A stretch of 64,000 bases of DNA from Ruminococcus sp. Zagget11 (GCA_001941135.1 MSHL01000035.1:1-64000); one strand, 5' to 3'. Counted from the first letter of the stretch, positions 35,703 through 45,082 are shown. Numbers and translations: made by a program. Notes: generated by a model from the sequence alone, not told the origin.

Positions 35703-36371
35703 TCATTCTCCTTTATTGCTATCCGTGGTTACAATGCCCTGCTTTTCCTCAAGAACAGCTATTCTTTCCGACATTTTGGTAAGCTCCTGTGCTACAGGGT
35801 CGGGAATATGTACCTGATCCAAATCCTCTGTTCTCTTTCCGTTGCAGCGGACAATTCGCGCGGGAACGCCCACAGCGGTGCAGTTTGGAGGAACAGCCTT
35901 AAGCACAACGGCATTTGCGGCTATTTTTGCATTATCGCCAACGGTAAAGGGCCCCAGAACCCTTGCTCCCGCGCCGACCATAACATTATTGCCAAGGGTA
36001 GGATGCCGCTTTCCCTTGTCCTTACCTGTGCCGCCCAGTGTAACGCCCTGATAAAGCAGGCAGTTATCGCCTATAACCGTTGTTTCTCCAATGACCACGC
36101 CGCTGCCGTGGTCAATAAACAGTCCCTTTCCGATTCTTGCGCCGGGGTGTATTTCTATTCCCGTAAAAAATCGTGCAAGTTGGGAAATAATTCTTGCCGT
36201 CAGAAACATTTTTTTCTTGTAGAAATAGTGCGATACACGATAAGCCGCTACGGCATGAAGTCCCGAATAGGTGAGCAATATTTCCAATGTAGTCCTTGCC
36301 GCAGGATCTCTTCGTTTAACGGATTCCATATCCGATTTAAACTGTTCAATGACCTTGTTGAAATTTTCCAA
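35703..36371 (-). CDS. cysE: Serine O-acetyltransferase (CysE/EpsC type)
   Basis: A 222-residue hexapeptide-repeat enzyme that makes O-acetylserine for cysteine synthesis. The repeats include IEIHPGARIGKGLFIDHG, VVIGETTVIGDN, the active-site LGGTGKDKGKRHPTLG and VGVPARIV. It is the short EpsC type lacking the long N-terminal helix domain of E. coli CysE. TTG at 36371 starts 6 nt after TGGAGGTG. Acidic C-terminal tail of about 25 residues is probably disordered. Confidence 0.95.
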   Translation of the reverse strand: MENFNKVIEQFKSDMESVKRRDPAARTTLEILLTYSGLHAVAAYRVSHYFYKKKMFLTARIISQLARFFTGIEIHPGARIGKGLFIDHGSGVVIGETTVIGDNCLLYQGVTLGGTGKDKGKRHPTLGNNVMVGAGARVLGPFTVGDNAKIAANAVVLKAVPPNCTAVGVPARIVRCNGKRTEDLDQVHIPDPVAQELTKMSERIAVLEEKQGIVTTDSNKGE

Positions 36372-36387
36372 ATGATAACACCTCCAT

Positions 36388-36645
36388 AAAAAATGCCCCC
36401 ATCTTCAAAATATTTTGAAGACGAAGGCATAAAACCACCGCGGTTCCACTTCAATGACAGCATTCAGCTGCCGCTCGACGTCTTTTAACGGGGACAAACC
36501 GCAAACGACTACACACAATATCAGCTTCACCGTTTAAACTGACGGATGCACTTCACAATTCCGACCCTATACCGTCACACCACCCCGATACTCTCTGAAA
36601 AGGTCAATGAAAAGCTACTCTATCCGCTGCGCTTTTGATAATTAT
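36388..36645 (-). promoter_or_regulatory. Cysteine-specific T-box riboswitch of cysE-cysS
   Basis: Read on the minus strand, the leader has a stem I region beginning CAGAGAG (near 36597), a specifier context GAAGTGCA with TGC (36548-36550, Cys codon), the T-box TGGAACCGCGG (36438-36448) and a terminator (36388-36430; TCTTCAAAA pairs TTTTGAAGA) ending in TTTTTT. Uncharged tRNA-Cys should bind the specifier and T-box, form the antiterminator, and allow transcription of serine acetyltransferase and CysRS. A TATAAT repeat near 36645-36655 is the likely -10, close to the end of the preceding gene. Confidence 0.92.
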
Positions 36646-36666
36646 TATATTATATTCAAAAATAAA

Positions 36667-37413
36667 CTATTCCGTTACAGGGGGTTCTATTGAAACGGAA
36701 GCCAAAAACTCGTCAAAATACACCTGTGACTCCTCGGCTGTAGCCTTTGGCGACTCAAAGATTATATAGAATACATCCTCGTCCGAATAGAAATAATATA
36801 CGCTGTCCGTGTACTCGCCATATACTTCCTTTTCATCGGTGATAATCGGATTTCCGTCATCATCGAGAACATATTCGCCCTCGGAATCGGTTTCATAAAG
36901 GAATATATATGAAGTAATCTCGTAATCGTATTTAATGGCATCAAAGCCTGCGACAGTTGTTTCTATGGGATCGAAAAACTCCGTATCCGCTTGATAAAGC
37001 ATATTGTTCAGCTTAATTGCCGCACATCCCTGATCCGCGAAAACCGACAGCTCCTGAAATTCCTCCTTGTAGTTTCGAGCCTTGACTATAATGCTTGCGC
37101 CAAGCTCCGTATTGACATACATCTTTCCCTCTGATGAATCGGCGGATACCTCAAATCCCTCGGGAATATCGGCAGAAAACTTGTATATTGCCAAATCCTC
37201 CTCGTTTTCCACTTCCTTACCTGTATATACGGAAATGGTTTCGTCCTCCTCGTCCGATGAGGGAACCTCCGTTTCTACTGACGAGCTTTCGGATTCATCA
37301 CCTTGAGATGCTTCGGTGTTATCTGAGCAGCCTGTCATTACCAGTGTAATTGCCAAAACGGCAAGCGCCGTATTTGTAATGCGGCGAAGCAAATTAGCTT
37401 TTTTTCTTTTCAT
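36667..37413 (-). CDS. Acidic lipoprotein of unknown function
   Basis: A 248-residue protein with a basic N-terminus, signal and lipobox MTGC (Cys about residue 29), then a Ser/Glu/Asp-rich linker (residues 30-65) and a soluble domain of about 180 residues rich in Asp, Glu and Tyr (the segment YFYSDEDVFYIIFESPKA near the end). I recognise no family with certainty; the layout resembles small surface lipoproteins of the PsbP/DUF type. ATG follows AAGGAG. It lies 14 bp after the PAS/kinase-like gene, so the two are likely one transcript. Confidence 0.7.
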   Translation of the reverse strand: MKRKKANLLRRITNTALAVLAITLVMTGCSDNTEASQGDESESSSVETEVPSSDEEDETISVYTGKEVENEEDLAIYKFSADIPEGFEVSADSSEGKMYVNTELGASIIVKARNYKEEFQELSVFADQGCAAIKLNNMLYQADTEFFDPIETTVAGFDAIKYDYEITSYIFLYETDSEGEYVLDDDGNPIITDEKEVYGEYTDSVYYFYSDEDVFYIIFESPKATAEESQVYFDEFLASVSIEPPVTE

Positions 37414-37427
37414 ACTTTATTTTCTCC

Positions 37428-38504
37428 TTATTTGTTGTACATATATTCGGGAAAAGAACCAAATCTCGATAGTATAAGACGTATGGGCGAAAAACGACTT
37501 TGCAGGGTGCAGTCGGCTGTTCTTTGCCGTACACCGATATCGTTATCGCACAGCGGAAATACAATGTGCAGGTTAAGAGGCTCGTTATCCAACTCAGCAG
37601 CTACACTCAAAGCCCCTGCGCTAAGCAACTTTTCAAGCAGAAGAGCAAAGCTGTTCGGGCGGTTATTATACTTGAAAGAAACACCCAAGGACGGAAACAT
37701 CGGTGAATTGCCTGCGGCGGAATGTGTATATTTACAGGTTACATCAAGTACGGCTTCGGAGTTGCTTTCAGCAGTCAGACTTACGTTTATCGAAATGGTT
37801 TTGGCGGGGCGGCTTAATACAGCTACCATAAAGTACGCACACACAACCTCTAAAATGTCATTGTCGCAAAGGGTATATATATCGGGATTTACCGAATTCT
37901 GTATATTAAAATGCCGCAAATCATCACAAAAACCTGTTGAAACCAAGGAAAATATTTCCTTAACGCAATCGGACAGGTTGACAAGTGCGGTGAAAACCGC
38001 TCGGTCGCTTATCTGCTGAATAATCAGGTTACCCGATATCATTGTTCCCAAATAAGTGTCTATACTGTTTAAGGAATTTACCATATCGCGAATTAAATTC
38101 GTATCGACATTGTCCAAGGACAACAGATTACTGTAAATACTGTCGTTTATCTGAGCAATGTTATATAGGGAATAGTATTCGGCGGCTATAATTTCCTTCA
38201 GACAATTGGCGGAGTATTCACATTTAAAAAGATTGTCGGCTTCAACCTCGGAAGCGCTGAGCAGTATATTTTCATCCGAGATCTCGGAAGCCGTTACCTT
38301 TAATACGCTTTTCTCACAAAAAATGGTTTTGCAGGAATTCGGTGGACAAAAATACCGATCCGTATGCTGCGCATAATCGGGGCAAAGGGATGCGAATGAA
38401 TTGTTCTGCCATTCAAGGATACCGTCAGCGTCGGTTACAGCGACTGCCAAAGGGGAATTCTTATAAATTTCGCATATTACATTGATGCGGTTATTATTTT
38501 CCAT
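37428..38504 (-). CDS. PAS-domain protein with degenerate histidine-kinase core
   Basis: The 358-residue protein starts with a PAS-like domain (residues 1-55; NSPLAVAVTDADGILEWQNN), followed by a Cys-containing linker (CPPNSCKTIFC) and a helical region at about 125-190 that lies where a histidine-kinase dimerisation domain should be but has no conserved His. About 200-335 resembles a GHKL ATPase (CDNDILEVVCAYFMVAVL at the N-box position) without the usual Asn or glycine-rich lid. A catalytic role is therefore unlikely; a signalling scaffold is possible. ATG follows GGGGTGA. The promoter may use TATAAT (complement 38628-38633). Confidence 0.65.
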   Translation of the reverse strand: MENNNRINVICEIYKNSPLAVAVTDADGILEWQNNSFASLCPDYAQHTDRYFCPPNSCKTIFCEKSVLKVTASEISDENILLSASEVEADNLFKCEYSANCLKEIIAAEYYSLYNIAQINDSIYSNLLSLDNVDTNLIRDMVNSLNSIDTYLGTMISGNLIIQQISDRAVFTALVNLSDCVKEIFSLVSTGFCDDLRHFNIQNSVNPDIYTLCDNDILEVVCAYFMVAVLSRPAKTISINVSLTAESNSEAVLDVTCKYTHSAAGNSPMFPSLGVSFKYNNRPNSFALLLEKLLSAGALSVAAELDNEPLNLHIVFPLCDNDIGVRQRTADCTLQSRFSPIRLILSRFGSFPEYMYNK

Positions 38505-38871
38505 TAGTCACCCCAACCTCTCGCCAAACAGACATATGATACAGTTAATGATATCGGCAATTATTTATTTGTGTTCAAAACAGCAAATGTCATTGTATTC
38601 GCTGCTTTTGATAAGTGTTACCTCATTATTATATCATAGCCTATAGCAAAAACAAAACATTATTTTTTAATTTATTATGTACAAAGTAAGAACCACAATA
38701 ATAATTTTAGAGTATTGAAGTCGGATTTCAATTGTACAGTCAAGCGTAAAGACACCTTCTTTATATTCATATATTATTTTTCATAATATTCCGCAAAATA
38801 CTTGCAAATTGCATGAAATGCTGATACAATAGGTATATTGGAATACGCCTTATATATGGGAGGAATGTTCG
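38505..38871. other. 367-bp AT-rich intergenic region between divergent genes
   Basis: No gene is visible. It carries an extended -10 (TGATATAAT on the minus strand; -10 at 38628-38633, TTGTTT 16 bp upstream) for the PAS-protein gene, a 6-bp inverted repeat ATTGAA/TTCAAT at 38714-38732, and the plus-strand promoter listed at 38802-38830. Confidence 0.55.
38802..38830 (+). promoter_or_regulatory. Promoter of the HD-domain gene
   Basis: TTGCAA (38802-38807) and TACAAT (38825-38830) are separated by 17 bp; the start codon is 42 bp downstream. Confidence 0.8.
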
Positions 38872-39360
38872 GTGAATATAAGTGAAATTGTGATGTCCGC
38901 CGCGGAATACGACAGGGGAGATCCCAAGAGAATTAACCACTTTATGAAGGTATATGCTTATGCGAGAACTATAGCCGAGAATGAAAATATGTCCTTGGAT
39001 GAGCTGTCCGTACTCGATGCGGCTGCGGTATTGCATGATATAGGAATACATAACGCCGAACAGAAGCACGGCTCGTCAAGCGGTAAATATCAGGAAATGG
39101 AGGGTCCGCCGGTTGCCGAGGAGCTTCTGCGCAATGAAGGGTGTGATGAGGAATTTATTTCCGCTGTATGCCATTTGGTGGGCAGACATCATACATATAC
39201 TGGAATTGACAGTGATGTGCTTCAAATTTTGATAGAAGCGGATTTTATTGTCAATGCATATGAGGATATGATGCCGAAAAGCAGCATATTGTCGGTGCGT
39301 GAAAAGCTGTTTAAGACACAAACGGGAAAGAAGCTGCTTGAACTGCTGTTTCTTGAGTAA
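38872..39360 (+). CDS. HD-domain phosphohydrolase family protein
   Basis: A 162-residue single-domain HD protein. Metal-binding residues are visible: His in RINHFMKVYAYA, the HD pair in AAVLHDIGIHNAE, HH in VGRHHTYTG and the Asp in LIEADFIVNA. HD enzymes hydrolyse phosphate esters, often nucleotides or cyclic dinucleotides; the substrate here is unknown. GTG at 38872 follows GGGAGGAA. Monocistronic, with a consensus promoter. Confidence 0.87.
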   Translation: MNISEIVMSAAEYDRGDPKRINHFMKVYAYARTIAENENMSLDELSVLDAAAVLHDIGIHNAEQKHGSSSGKYQEMEGPPVAEELLRNEGCDEEFISAVCHLVGRHHTYTGIDSDVLQILIEADFIVNAYEDMMPKSSILSVREKLFKTQTGKKLLELLFLE

Positions 39361-39627
39361 AGCCATTTGTTTTATTTATCATGTCCCGAAAGATTCTCTT
39401 GTGAGAAAATTCGGATAGGCTTTGCACGCAGAAAAAGCTGTGACTTTTTTCATCAGTATTGCAGGGGAAAGGGGACTATACAACAGTGCGGCGATAGTCG
39501 CAGAATACCGTGAATTATTTATTGTAACTCTAATGCTTGCAAGGTATAAATTATTCTGTTAAGCGGCGGAAATTGATGAATAAATCGTTAATAAACTATC
39601 AACAGCTTAAAAATGTCAAAAAAGTAC
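39361..39627. other. Gene-free stretch after the HD gene with a stem-loop
   Basis: No open reading frame of interest. A hairpin at 39386-39414 pairs CCGAA with TTCGG and TTCTC with GAGAA around TTGT. AAAAAG/CTTTTT flanks a small loop near 39431-39449 and may terminate the HD transcript weakly. I match none of this to a known RNA family. Confidence 0.4.
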
Positions 39628-39656
39628 TTGACAAACCTCAATTATTATGATAAGAT
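39628..39656 (+). promoter_or_regulatory. Promoter of the tandem tRNA-Ser genes
   Basis: TTGACA (39628-39633) and TAAGAT (39651-39656) are separated by 17 bp, about 60 bp before the first tRNA. Confidence 0.8.
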
Positions 39657-39721
39657 AAATAGGTCGCCGGATGGTTGGCGCTATTCTTTAGGCTGTTTAG
39701 GTCTTATGAGTGGGCTTGTAT

Positions 39722-39810
39722 GCAGAGGTGTCCGAGCGGTTTATGGAGCTGGTCTTGAAAACCAGTGATCCTGAGAGGGACCGTGGGTTCGAATCCCACC
39801 CTCTGCGCCA
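39722..39810 (+). tRNA. tRNA-Ser (anticodon TGA)
   Basis: An 89-nt class II tRNA with encoded CCA. Acceptor GCAGAGG pairs with CCTCTGC; the anticodon stem CTGGT/ACCAG encloses CTTGAAA with TGA at 39756-39758; the variable arm is long as in serine tRNAs; the T arm holds GGTTCGAATCC. Confidence 0.97.
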
Positions 39811-39838
39811 ATTACTATATATTTATTTGTTACTGTTT

Positions 39839-39928
39839 GCGGATGTACTCAAGTGGTGACGAGGCGCCCCTGCTAAGGGCGTAGGTCGGGTAACCGGCGC
39901 GAGAGTTCGAGTCTCTCCATCCGCGCCA
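39839..39928 (+). tRNA. tRNA-Ser (anticodon GCT)
   Basis: A 90-nt class II tRNA with encoded CCA. Acceptor GCGGATG pairs with CATCCGC; anticodon stem CGCCC/GGGCG encloses CTGCTAA with GCT at 39872-39874; long variable arm; T arm AGTTCGAGTCT. It is 28 bp after the other tRNA-Ser, and both probably share one precursor. Confidence 0.97.
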
Positions 39929-39979
39929 TATTGCAGCTTTATGCTGTTACATGGGTGGACGGCAGCGCGTCCGAGAAAT

Positions 39980-40012
39980 AGCCTTGGCATTTATGCTAAG
40001 GCTGTTTTCTTT
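39980..40012 (+). terminator. Terminator of the tRNA-Ser transcript
   Basis: AGCCTTGGCA (39980-39989) pairs with TGCTAAGGCT (39994-40003), 4-nt loop, one G-U pair, followed by GTTTTCTTTT. Confidence 0.88.
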
Positions 40013-40054
40013 TGTGGTAAAATGTAAATAAAAAGTGAATTTTCAAAAAAATGC

Positions 40055-40083
40055 TTGCAATATTATACGGATAGTGATATACT
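40055..40083 (+). promoter_or_regulatory. Promoter of the rimP-nusA-infB operon
   Basis: TTGCAA (40055-40060) and TATACT (40078-40083) are separated by 17 bp, about 70 bp before rimP. Confidence 0.8.
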
Positions 40084-40109
40084 TAGTAAAGTACACCAAT
40101 AGTTTTAGC

Positions 40110-40133
40110 AAAGATCGGAGCAATCCGGTCTTT
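40110..40133 (+). promoter_or_regulatory. Leader hairpin upstream of rimP
   Basis: AAAGATCGG (40110-40118) pairs with CCGGTCTTT (40125-40133), one G-U pair, 6-nt loop. It sits between the transcription start and the ribosome binding site. A weak, interrupted U-run (ATTGTTTGTTT) follows, so it could act as a leaky attenuator, perhaps sensed by NusA; that role is inference. Confidence 0.5.
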
Positions 40134-40156
40134 ATTGTTTGTTTGGAGGTATGCTT

Positions 40157-40648
40157 GTGAGTGGAAAAAGAAAGGGAAATACGGTTTCTAAGGTGTGGGA
40201 GCTTGCCGAGCCTATAGCCGCACAGCTTGGCTTGGAAATATGGGATATTACCTTTGATAAGGAAGGATCGCTGTATTACCTGAGAGTTTTAATCGACCGT
40301 CCGGATGGGTATGTTGATATGGATGACTGTGAGGAAATGACCCGTCCCCTGTCAAAGGCACTGGACGACGTTGATCCGATTGAGGAAAGCTATATGCTTG
40401 AGGTGGGTTCTCCGGGACTTGGCAGGGAGCTTAAAAGAGCGGAGCATTTTGAGCGATATTTGCATTGTCCCGTTCGTATAAGGTATATCCGCGAAAAGGA
40501 CGGCGTTAAGGAATTTATAGGCGTTCTTGAGGAATATAATTCCGAAATCGGCGCAATTACGGTAAGCGATGAATTTGGCTCTCATATCGTAGAGCTTTCG
40601 TCAACGGCATTTGTAAAGCTGTATGACGATGATGAAATAGCTGAATAA
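40157..40648 (+). CDS. rimP: Ribosome maturation factor RimP
   Basis: A 163-residue factor for late 30S assembly. The N-terminal domain holds LEIWDITFDKEGSLYYLRVLID and YVDMDDCEEMTRPLSKALD, then EESYMLEVGSPGLGRELK at the domain junction, and an Sm-like C-terminal domain. GTG at 40157 is 8 nt after GGAGG; ATG at 40151 is too close to that site. It heads the rimP-nusA operon, the usual bacterial order. Confidence 0.95.
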   Translation: MSGKRKGNTVSKVWELAEPIAAQLGLEIWDITFDKEGSLYYLRVLIDRPDGYVDMDDCEEMTRPLSKALDDVDPIEESYMLEVGSPGLGRELKRAEHFERYLHCPVRIRYIREKDGVKEFIGVLEEYNSEIGAITVSDEFGSHIVELSSTAFVKLYDDDEIAE

Positions 40649-40686
40649 CATTTTTATTATAAATATTGGAAGGGATGGTCAAAAAA

Positions 40687-41730
40687 ATGATCAATACTAA
40701 GGAGTTCTTCAAGGCGCTTACGGGGCTTTCCGAATCCAGCGAAATACCCATTGAGGAGCTTGTTGAAAAGGTAAGACAGAGCATACTTAAGGCAGTTAAA
40801 AAGGAATATCCCGACGGAGATAACTTCAATGTAACGATTAATCCCGATGAAAACCTGTTTGAGGTATGCATAATGAGGGTTGTTGTGGATGATGAGCCTA
40901 TCAATATAAACGAAATAAATATCGCCGAGGCAAGGACAATCAATCCCAATTGCATATGCGGAGATTCCGTACCCTTTGAGCTTGATCCGTCAGCATTCGG
41001 TATAGCTGCCGCTATGAATGCAAAGCAGAATATACGTCATGATGTTAAGGAATTTGAAAAGGAAAAGCTTATTGCCCAATTTAAGGATAAGGTACATGAT
41101 ATAGTATCTGCAACCGTTCAAAAGGTTGAGCCGTCGGGAAATGCAACCCTTACAGTGGATAAAAACGAGCTTTATCTGTATAAAAATGAGCAGATACCCG
41201 GAGAGGTGCTTAAGGAAGGGGACATAATAAAGATATACATTGTGGAAATAAGCGCTCCCGAAAAGAAATTCTCCATAAAAATATCACGAACACATAAGGA
41301 CCTTGTAAAGCGTCTGTTTGAGCTTGAAATTCCCGAAATATATGAGGGCGTTGTGGAGATAAAGGCAATATCCAGAGAGGCAGGCTCTCGTACAAAAATT
41401 GCCGTATGCTCCAAGGACAGCAATGTTGACCCCGTGGGTGCCTGCATAGGACCCAAGCGTTCAAGAATCAGCAAGGTTGTGGAGGAGCTTGGCGGTGAAA
41501 AGATAGATATTATCGTCTATGATGAAAATCCCGAAAAGTTCATTGCCAAATCCCTTTCTCCCGCCGATGTTGTCAGCGTGGAAATTGCGGAGGGAGAGAG
41601 AACCGCTACGGTCGTTGTCCCCAACAGTCAGCTTTCCTTGGCTATCGGCAATAAGGGTCAGAACGCAAAGCTTGCCGCAAGGCTTACGGGCTATAGGATA
41701 GACATAAAGCCTGAAAATCCGCTTTTTTGA
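40687..41730 (+). CDS. nusA: Transcription termination/antitermination factor NusA
   Basis: The 347-residue Gram-positive form of NusA: N-terminal polymerase-binding domain (1-125), S1 domain (about 135-200), KH1 with GACIGPKRSRISKVV and KH2 with AIGNKGQNAKLAARLTGYRIDI. It lacks the acidic repeats of E. coli NusA. ATG at 40687 is chosen because nearer starts overlap the GGAAGGG ribosome binding site. Confidence 0.96.
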   Translation: MINTKEFFKALTGLSESSEIPIEELVEKVRQSILKAVKKEYPDGDNFNVTINPDENLFEVCIMRVVVDDEPININEINIAEARTINPNCICGDSVPFELDPSAFGIAAAMNAKQNIRHDVKEFEKEKLIAQFKDKVHDIVSATVQKVEPSGNATLTVDKNELYLYKNEQIPGEVLKEGDIIKIYIVEISAPEKKFSIKISRTHKDLVKRLFELEIPEIYEGVVEIKAISREAGSRTKIAVCSKDSNVDPVGACIGPKRSRISKVVEELGGEKIDIIVYDENPEKFIAKSLSPADVVSVEIAEGERTATVVVPNSQLSLAIGNKGQNAKLAARLTGYRIDIKPENPLF

Positions 41731-41749
41731 TTAGAAAAGGGTGATTGCA

Positions 41750-42013
41750 GTGGCAGGAACAAAGAAGATACCTATGAGAATGTGCGTGGGCTGCGGCGAG
41801 ATGAAGCCGAAGAAAGAGCTTGTACGCATAGTGCGTATTCCTGACGGAACAGTTCTTGTGGACGATACGGGAAAAAAATCCGGCAGAGGCGCTTATATAT
41901 GCCCAAGTGCGGAATGTCTGCAAAAGGCACGAAAATCAAGGCGGCTTGAAAAGGGCTTGTCCTGTAGGATTTCCGATGAGGTCTATGACGATATGGAGAA
42001 AAAACTGCGGTGA
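41750..42013 (+). CDS. rnpM: RnpM (YlxR), RNase P modulator
   Basis: An 87-residue YlxR/DUF448 protein with RMCVGCGEMKPKKELVR and the GRGAYICP signature, a small RNA-binding fold shown in Bacillus to modulate RNase P. GTG at 41750 is 8 nt after AAGGG. Its stop overlaps the ATG of the next gene. The nusA-ylxR-ylxQ-infB order is conserved across Bacillota. Confidence 0.94.
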   Translation: MAGTKKIPMRMCVGCGEMKPKKELVRIVRIPDGTVLVDDTGKKSGRGAYICPSAECLQKARKSRRLEKGLSCRISDEVYDDMEKKLR

Positions 42014-42342
42014 TGAAATATAATGAAAAGGTAATGGGATTTCTCACAATTTGCACAAAGGCGGGAAAAGCTGTTTACGGTTTCGATGCGGTGAAAGAAA
42101 GCATTCTTGAGGGCAAGGCTAAATTGATTTTGCTTTCCTGTGATGTGTCGCCGAAAACCGCAAAGGAAGTAAGGTTTAACGCCCAAAAGACGGGCATTGC
42201 CGTGCTTGGGACAGATATTTCCATTCAGGAAATGGGATTTAAGGTCGGAAAAAGAGCGGCAGTTACCGCAGTGTGCGATGAGGGGTTCGCGGCGAGGTTC
42301 AAGGCAATAATCGGTGAACAAGCTGCACAGTCAGATAAATAA
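42013..42342 (+). CDS. YlxQ, L7Ae/L30e-like RNA-binding protein
   Basis: A 109-residue L7Ae-family protein; the core is GFLTICTKAGKAVYGFDAV, then LILLSCDVSPKT and AAVTAVCDEGFAARF. Related proteins bind kink-turn RNA. ATG 42013 overlaps the rnpM stop (TGATG), so translation is coupled. Confidence 0.93.
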   Translation: MKYNEKVMGFLTICTKAGKAVYGFDAVKESILEGKAKLILLSCDVSPKTAKEVRFNAQKTGIAVLGTDISIQEMGFKVGKRAAVTAVCDEGFAARFKAIIGEQAAQSDK

Positions 42343-42360
42343 TGGAGGGTAAATCAGCCT

Positions 42361-45069
42361 ATGAGTACAAAGACAAATCAGTCGAAATTCAAGCTTAGCG
42401 ATACGGCTAAGGATTTTAAGGTTGGAAACCAGGAGATAATAGATGTGCTGGGAAATAAGCTTGGCGTTGCCAAGAAGTCAGGCTCATCACTTACACAGGA
42501 AGAGCTGTCATATTTGCTGGAATATTATTCGCAGAGCAATCAGGTGGATAGCTTTGATGCGTATTTTGCTGCGAAAAGTGCACCAGCACCCGATTCCGAG
42601 CCGGAGGTAAAGGAACCTAAGGCGGAGGCAAAGGAAACCAAGCAGTCGGCGAAGAAAGAGCCTAAAAAGGCTGACAATGGGCAGAACAAAACCGATTCTC
42701 GCGAGAAAAAGACCGACAGTCCAAGAAATAAGCAGGAGGGAAGTGCGAAAGCCGAGGGCGGCGAAAATCACGATAATTCCCCTGCAAAGGTCAAAAATAA
42801 CGGAAACCGCAGGAATAATGCTCCCGATAATAAGCAGCAGAATAACGGCGGTAAAAGAAATGCGGCTGCCGAAAATAAGGATCAGCCCGCGAAAAAGATT
42901 GAGCAAAAGAGCGCGGTGGAGCGTTTCCGCAGCCAGATACAAAAGTCCGATGAACAGAAAAAGCTTCACGACAGCAACAAAAATTCAGCCCACGGCAAAA
43001 ACAACAGCCAGCAGCCGAAGAATACCAATAAAACGAAGCTTGGCGGTAATTTCTCCGATGATAAGCTGAGCGTGGAAACCACTAAGAAGAGAACCGTTGA
43101 TACAAGGGGCAGCTATATTGAGATAGATAAGTACAATGAGAGATATGACAATATTGCGCCTATTCAGGGTTCCAATTCCAAGCATGGCAAGGATAATTAT
43201 TCCAAAAAGCAGAAGATTACACAAAAATCCGCCCAGAGAAACAAGCAGCAGTATTCAACCAAGCGTGAAACAGAGGCTGAAAAGCTGCGCAGACTGGAGC
43301 TTGAAAGAGCCAGAAAGCAGCAGCTTAAGGTTCTTATACCCGATGAAATTGTTGTTTCCGAGCTTGCTGTAAGGTTAAAGGTGACAGCGTCACAGGTTAT
43401 TAAAAAGCTTATGGGCTTGGGTATAATGTGCAGTATTAATGAAACCATAGACTTTGACACAGCATCTCTCGTTGCCGAGGAGCTTGGCGCAAAGGTTGAA
43501 AAAGAGGCTATCGTTACCATTGAGGAACGTCTTATAGATGACAGTGACGATGACGGCGAGGGCATCGAAAGAGCGCCCGTAGTTGTCGTTATGGGTCATG
43601 TTGACCACGGTAAAACCTCACTTCTTGACAAGATTCGTCACGCGAACGTAACTGCAACAGAGGCGGGAGGAATTACACAGCATATCGGCGCATATCGTGT
43701 AAAGTGCAATGATAAGGATATTACTTTCCTTGACACACCGGGACATGAGGCGTTTACGTCTATGCGTGCGAGAGGTGCATCCGTTACGGATATTGCTATA
43801 TTGGTTGTAGCAGCTGATGACGGTATCATGCCGCAGACTGTCGAAGCGATTAACCACGCAAAGGCGGCAGGAGTTTCCATTATAGTTGCCATTAACAAGA
43901 TGGATAAGCCAAATGCCAATCCCGATTTAATAAAGCAGCAGCTTACGGAGCATAATCTTCTTGTGGAAGAGTGGGGCGGCGACGTTATATGCGTACCTGT
44001 TTCCGCAAAGACAGGCGAGGGAATAGACGAACTTTTGGAAAATGTCCTCCTTGTTGCGGAGGTTGCCGAGCTGAAAGCTAATCCCAACAGACTGGCAAAG
44101 GGTGCCGTTATCGAGGCGCGCCTTGATAAGGGAAGAGGACCTATTGCAACGCTCCTTGTTCAGAACGGTACACTCCACACAGGTGATATAATCATTGCAG
44201 GAACAGCCGTAGGTCGTGTAAGAGTTATGACCAACGATCAGGGCAAGGTTGTACACGAGGCAGGACCGTCCTGCCCTGTTGAGATAACAGGACTTGCCGA
44301 GGTTCCCGCCGCAGGCGATACGTTCAATGCGGTTGAGGATGAGCGCCTTGCAAGAGAGCTTGTGGAGCAGCGTAAGCACGAGGCTAAGCAGGAGCAATTC
44401 AGACAGTACCAAAAGGTAACCCTTGATAACCTCTTTGGTCAGATTGAACAGGGCGAAATTAAGGAGCTTCCCATTATAGTAAAAGCGGATGTTCAAGGCT
44501 CTGTTGAGGCTGTAAAGCAGTCCTTGGAGAAGATCTCCAACGATGAGGTGCGGGTAAAGGTAATACACGGCGCGGTAGGCGCAGTTTCCGAGGGCGATGT
44601 AATGCTTGCAAACGCATCCAATGCCATTATTGTAGGCTTTAACGTTCGTCCCGATCCCGTTGCGGAGGAGAATGCCAAGAGAGATGGCGTTGATATACGT
44701 CTTTACAGGATTATCTATGATGCAATAGAGGAAGTAACCACGGCTATGAAGGGTATGCTTGCACCCAAGATTAGGGAAGTGGAATACGGAAAAGCCGAGA
44801 TACGTCAGGTATATAAGATATCCAGCGTAGGAGTTGTTGCAGGTTCCTATGTGTTAAATGGAAAGATAGCAAGAAACTGCCAAATAAGGGTTGTGCGTGA
44901 CGGTATAATCGTTGCGGACGATAAGGTAGCGGGACTGCGCCGATTCAAGGATGATGTCAGAGAGGTCAATGAAGGCTATGAATGCGGTATCACCCTTGAG
45001 AGATTCAGCGACATTAAAGAGGGAGATATTCTTGAAGCGTATGTAACGGAGGAGTATCGTCCCGAATAA
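42361..45069 (+). CDS. infB: Translation initiation factor IF-2
   Basis: The 902-residue GTPase has a long N-terminal region: an IF2_N-like element at the start ([20 protein letters not shown]), then about 230 residues of low-complexity Lys/Asn/Gln/Glu sequence that is probably disordered, a second IF2_N element near residue 330, and the G domain with G1 GHVDHGKTS (about 411), G3 DTPGHEAF and G4 NKMD. The C-terminal beta-barrels and fMet-tRNA-binding domain are complete. IF-2 delivers initiator tRNA, relevant given the ATT-start genes in this window. Confidence 0.97.
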   Translation: MSTKTNQSKFKLSDTAKDFKVGNQEIIDVLGNKLGVAKKSGSSLTQEELSYLLEYYSQSNQVDSFDAYFAAKSAPAPDSEPEVKEPKAEAKETKQSAKKEPKKADNGQNKTDSREKKTDSPRNKQEGSAKAEGGENHDNSPAKVKNNGNRRNNAPDNKQQNNGGKRNAAAENKDQPAKKIEQKSAVERFRSQIQKSDEQKKLHDSNKNSAHGKNNSQQPKNTNKTKLGGNFSDDKLSVETTKKRTVDTRGSYIEIDKYNERYDNIAPIQGSNSKHGKDNYSKKQKITQKSAQRNKQQYSTKRETEAEKLRRLELERARKQQLKVLIPDEIVVSELAVRLKVTASQVIKKLMGLGIMCSINETIDFDTASLVAEELGAKVEKEAIVTIEERLIDDSDDDGEGIERAPVVVVMGHVDHGKTSLLDKIRHANVTATEAGGITQHIGAYRVKCNDKDITFLDTPGHEAFTSMRARGASVTDIAILVVAADDGIMPQTVEAINHAKAAGVSIIVAINKMDKPNANPDLIKQQLTEHNLLVEEWGGDVICVPVSAKTGEGIDELLENVLLVAEVAELKANPNRLAKGAVIEARLDKGRGPIATLLVQNGTLHTGDIIIAGTAVGRVRVMTNDQGKVVHEAGPSCPVEITGLAEVPAAGDTFNAVEDERLARELVEQRKHEAKQEQFRQYQKVTLDNLFGQIEQGEIKELPIIVKADVQGSVEAVKQSLEKISNDEVRVKVIHGAVGAVSEGDVMLANASNAIIVGFNVRPDPVAEENAKRDGVDIRLYRIIYDAIEEVTTAMKGMLAPKIREVEYGKAEIRQVYKISSVGVVAGSYVLNGKIARNCQIRVVRDGIIVADDKVAGLRRFKDDVREVNEGYECGITLERFSDIKEGDILEAYVTEEYRPE

Positions 45070-45082
45070 ACGGAGGTAATAT

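Noticed and set aside
35652..36389. 245-codon open frame opposite cysE and its leader
   Set aside because: Antisense shadow that runs through the cysE-cysS boundary into the T-box terminator.
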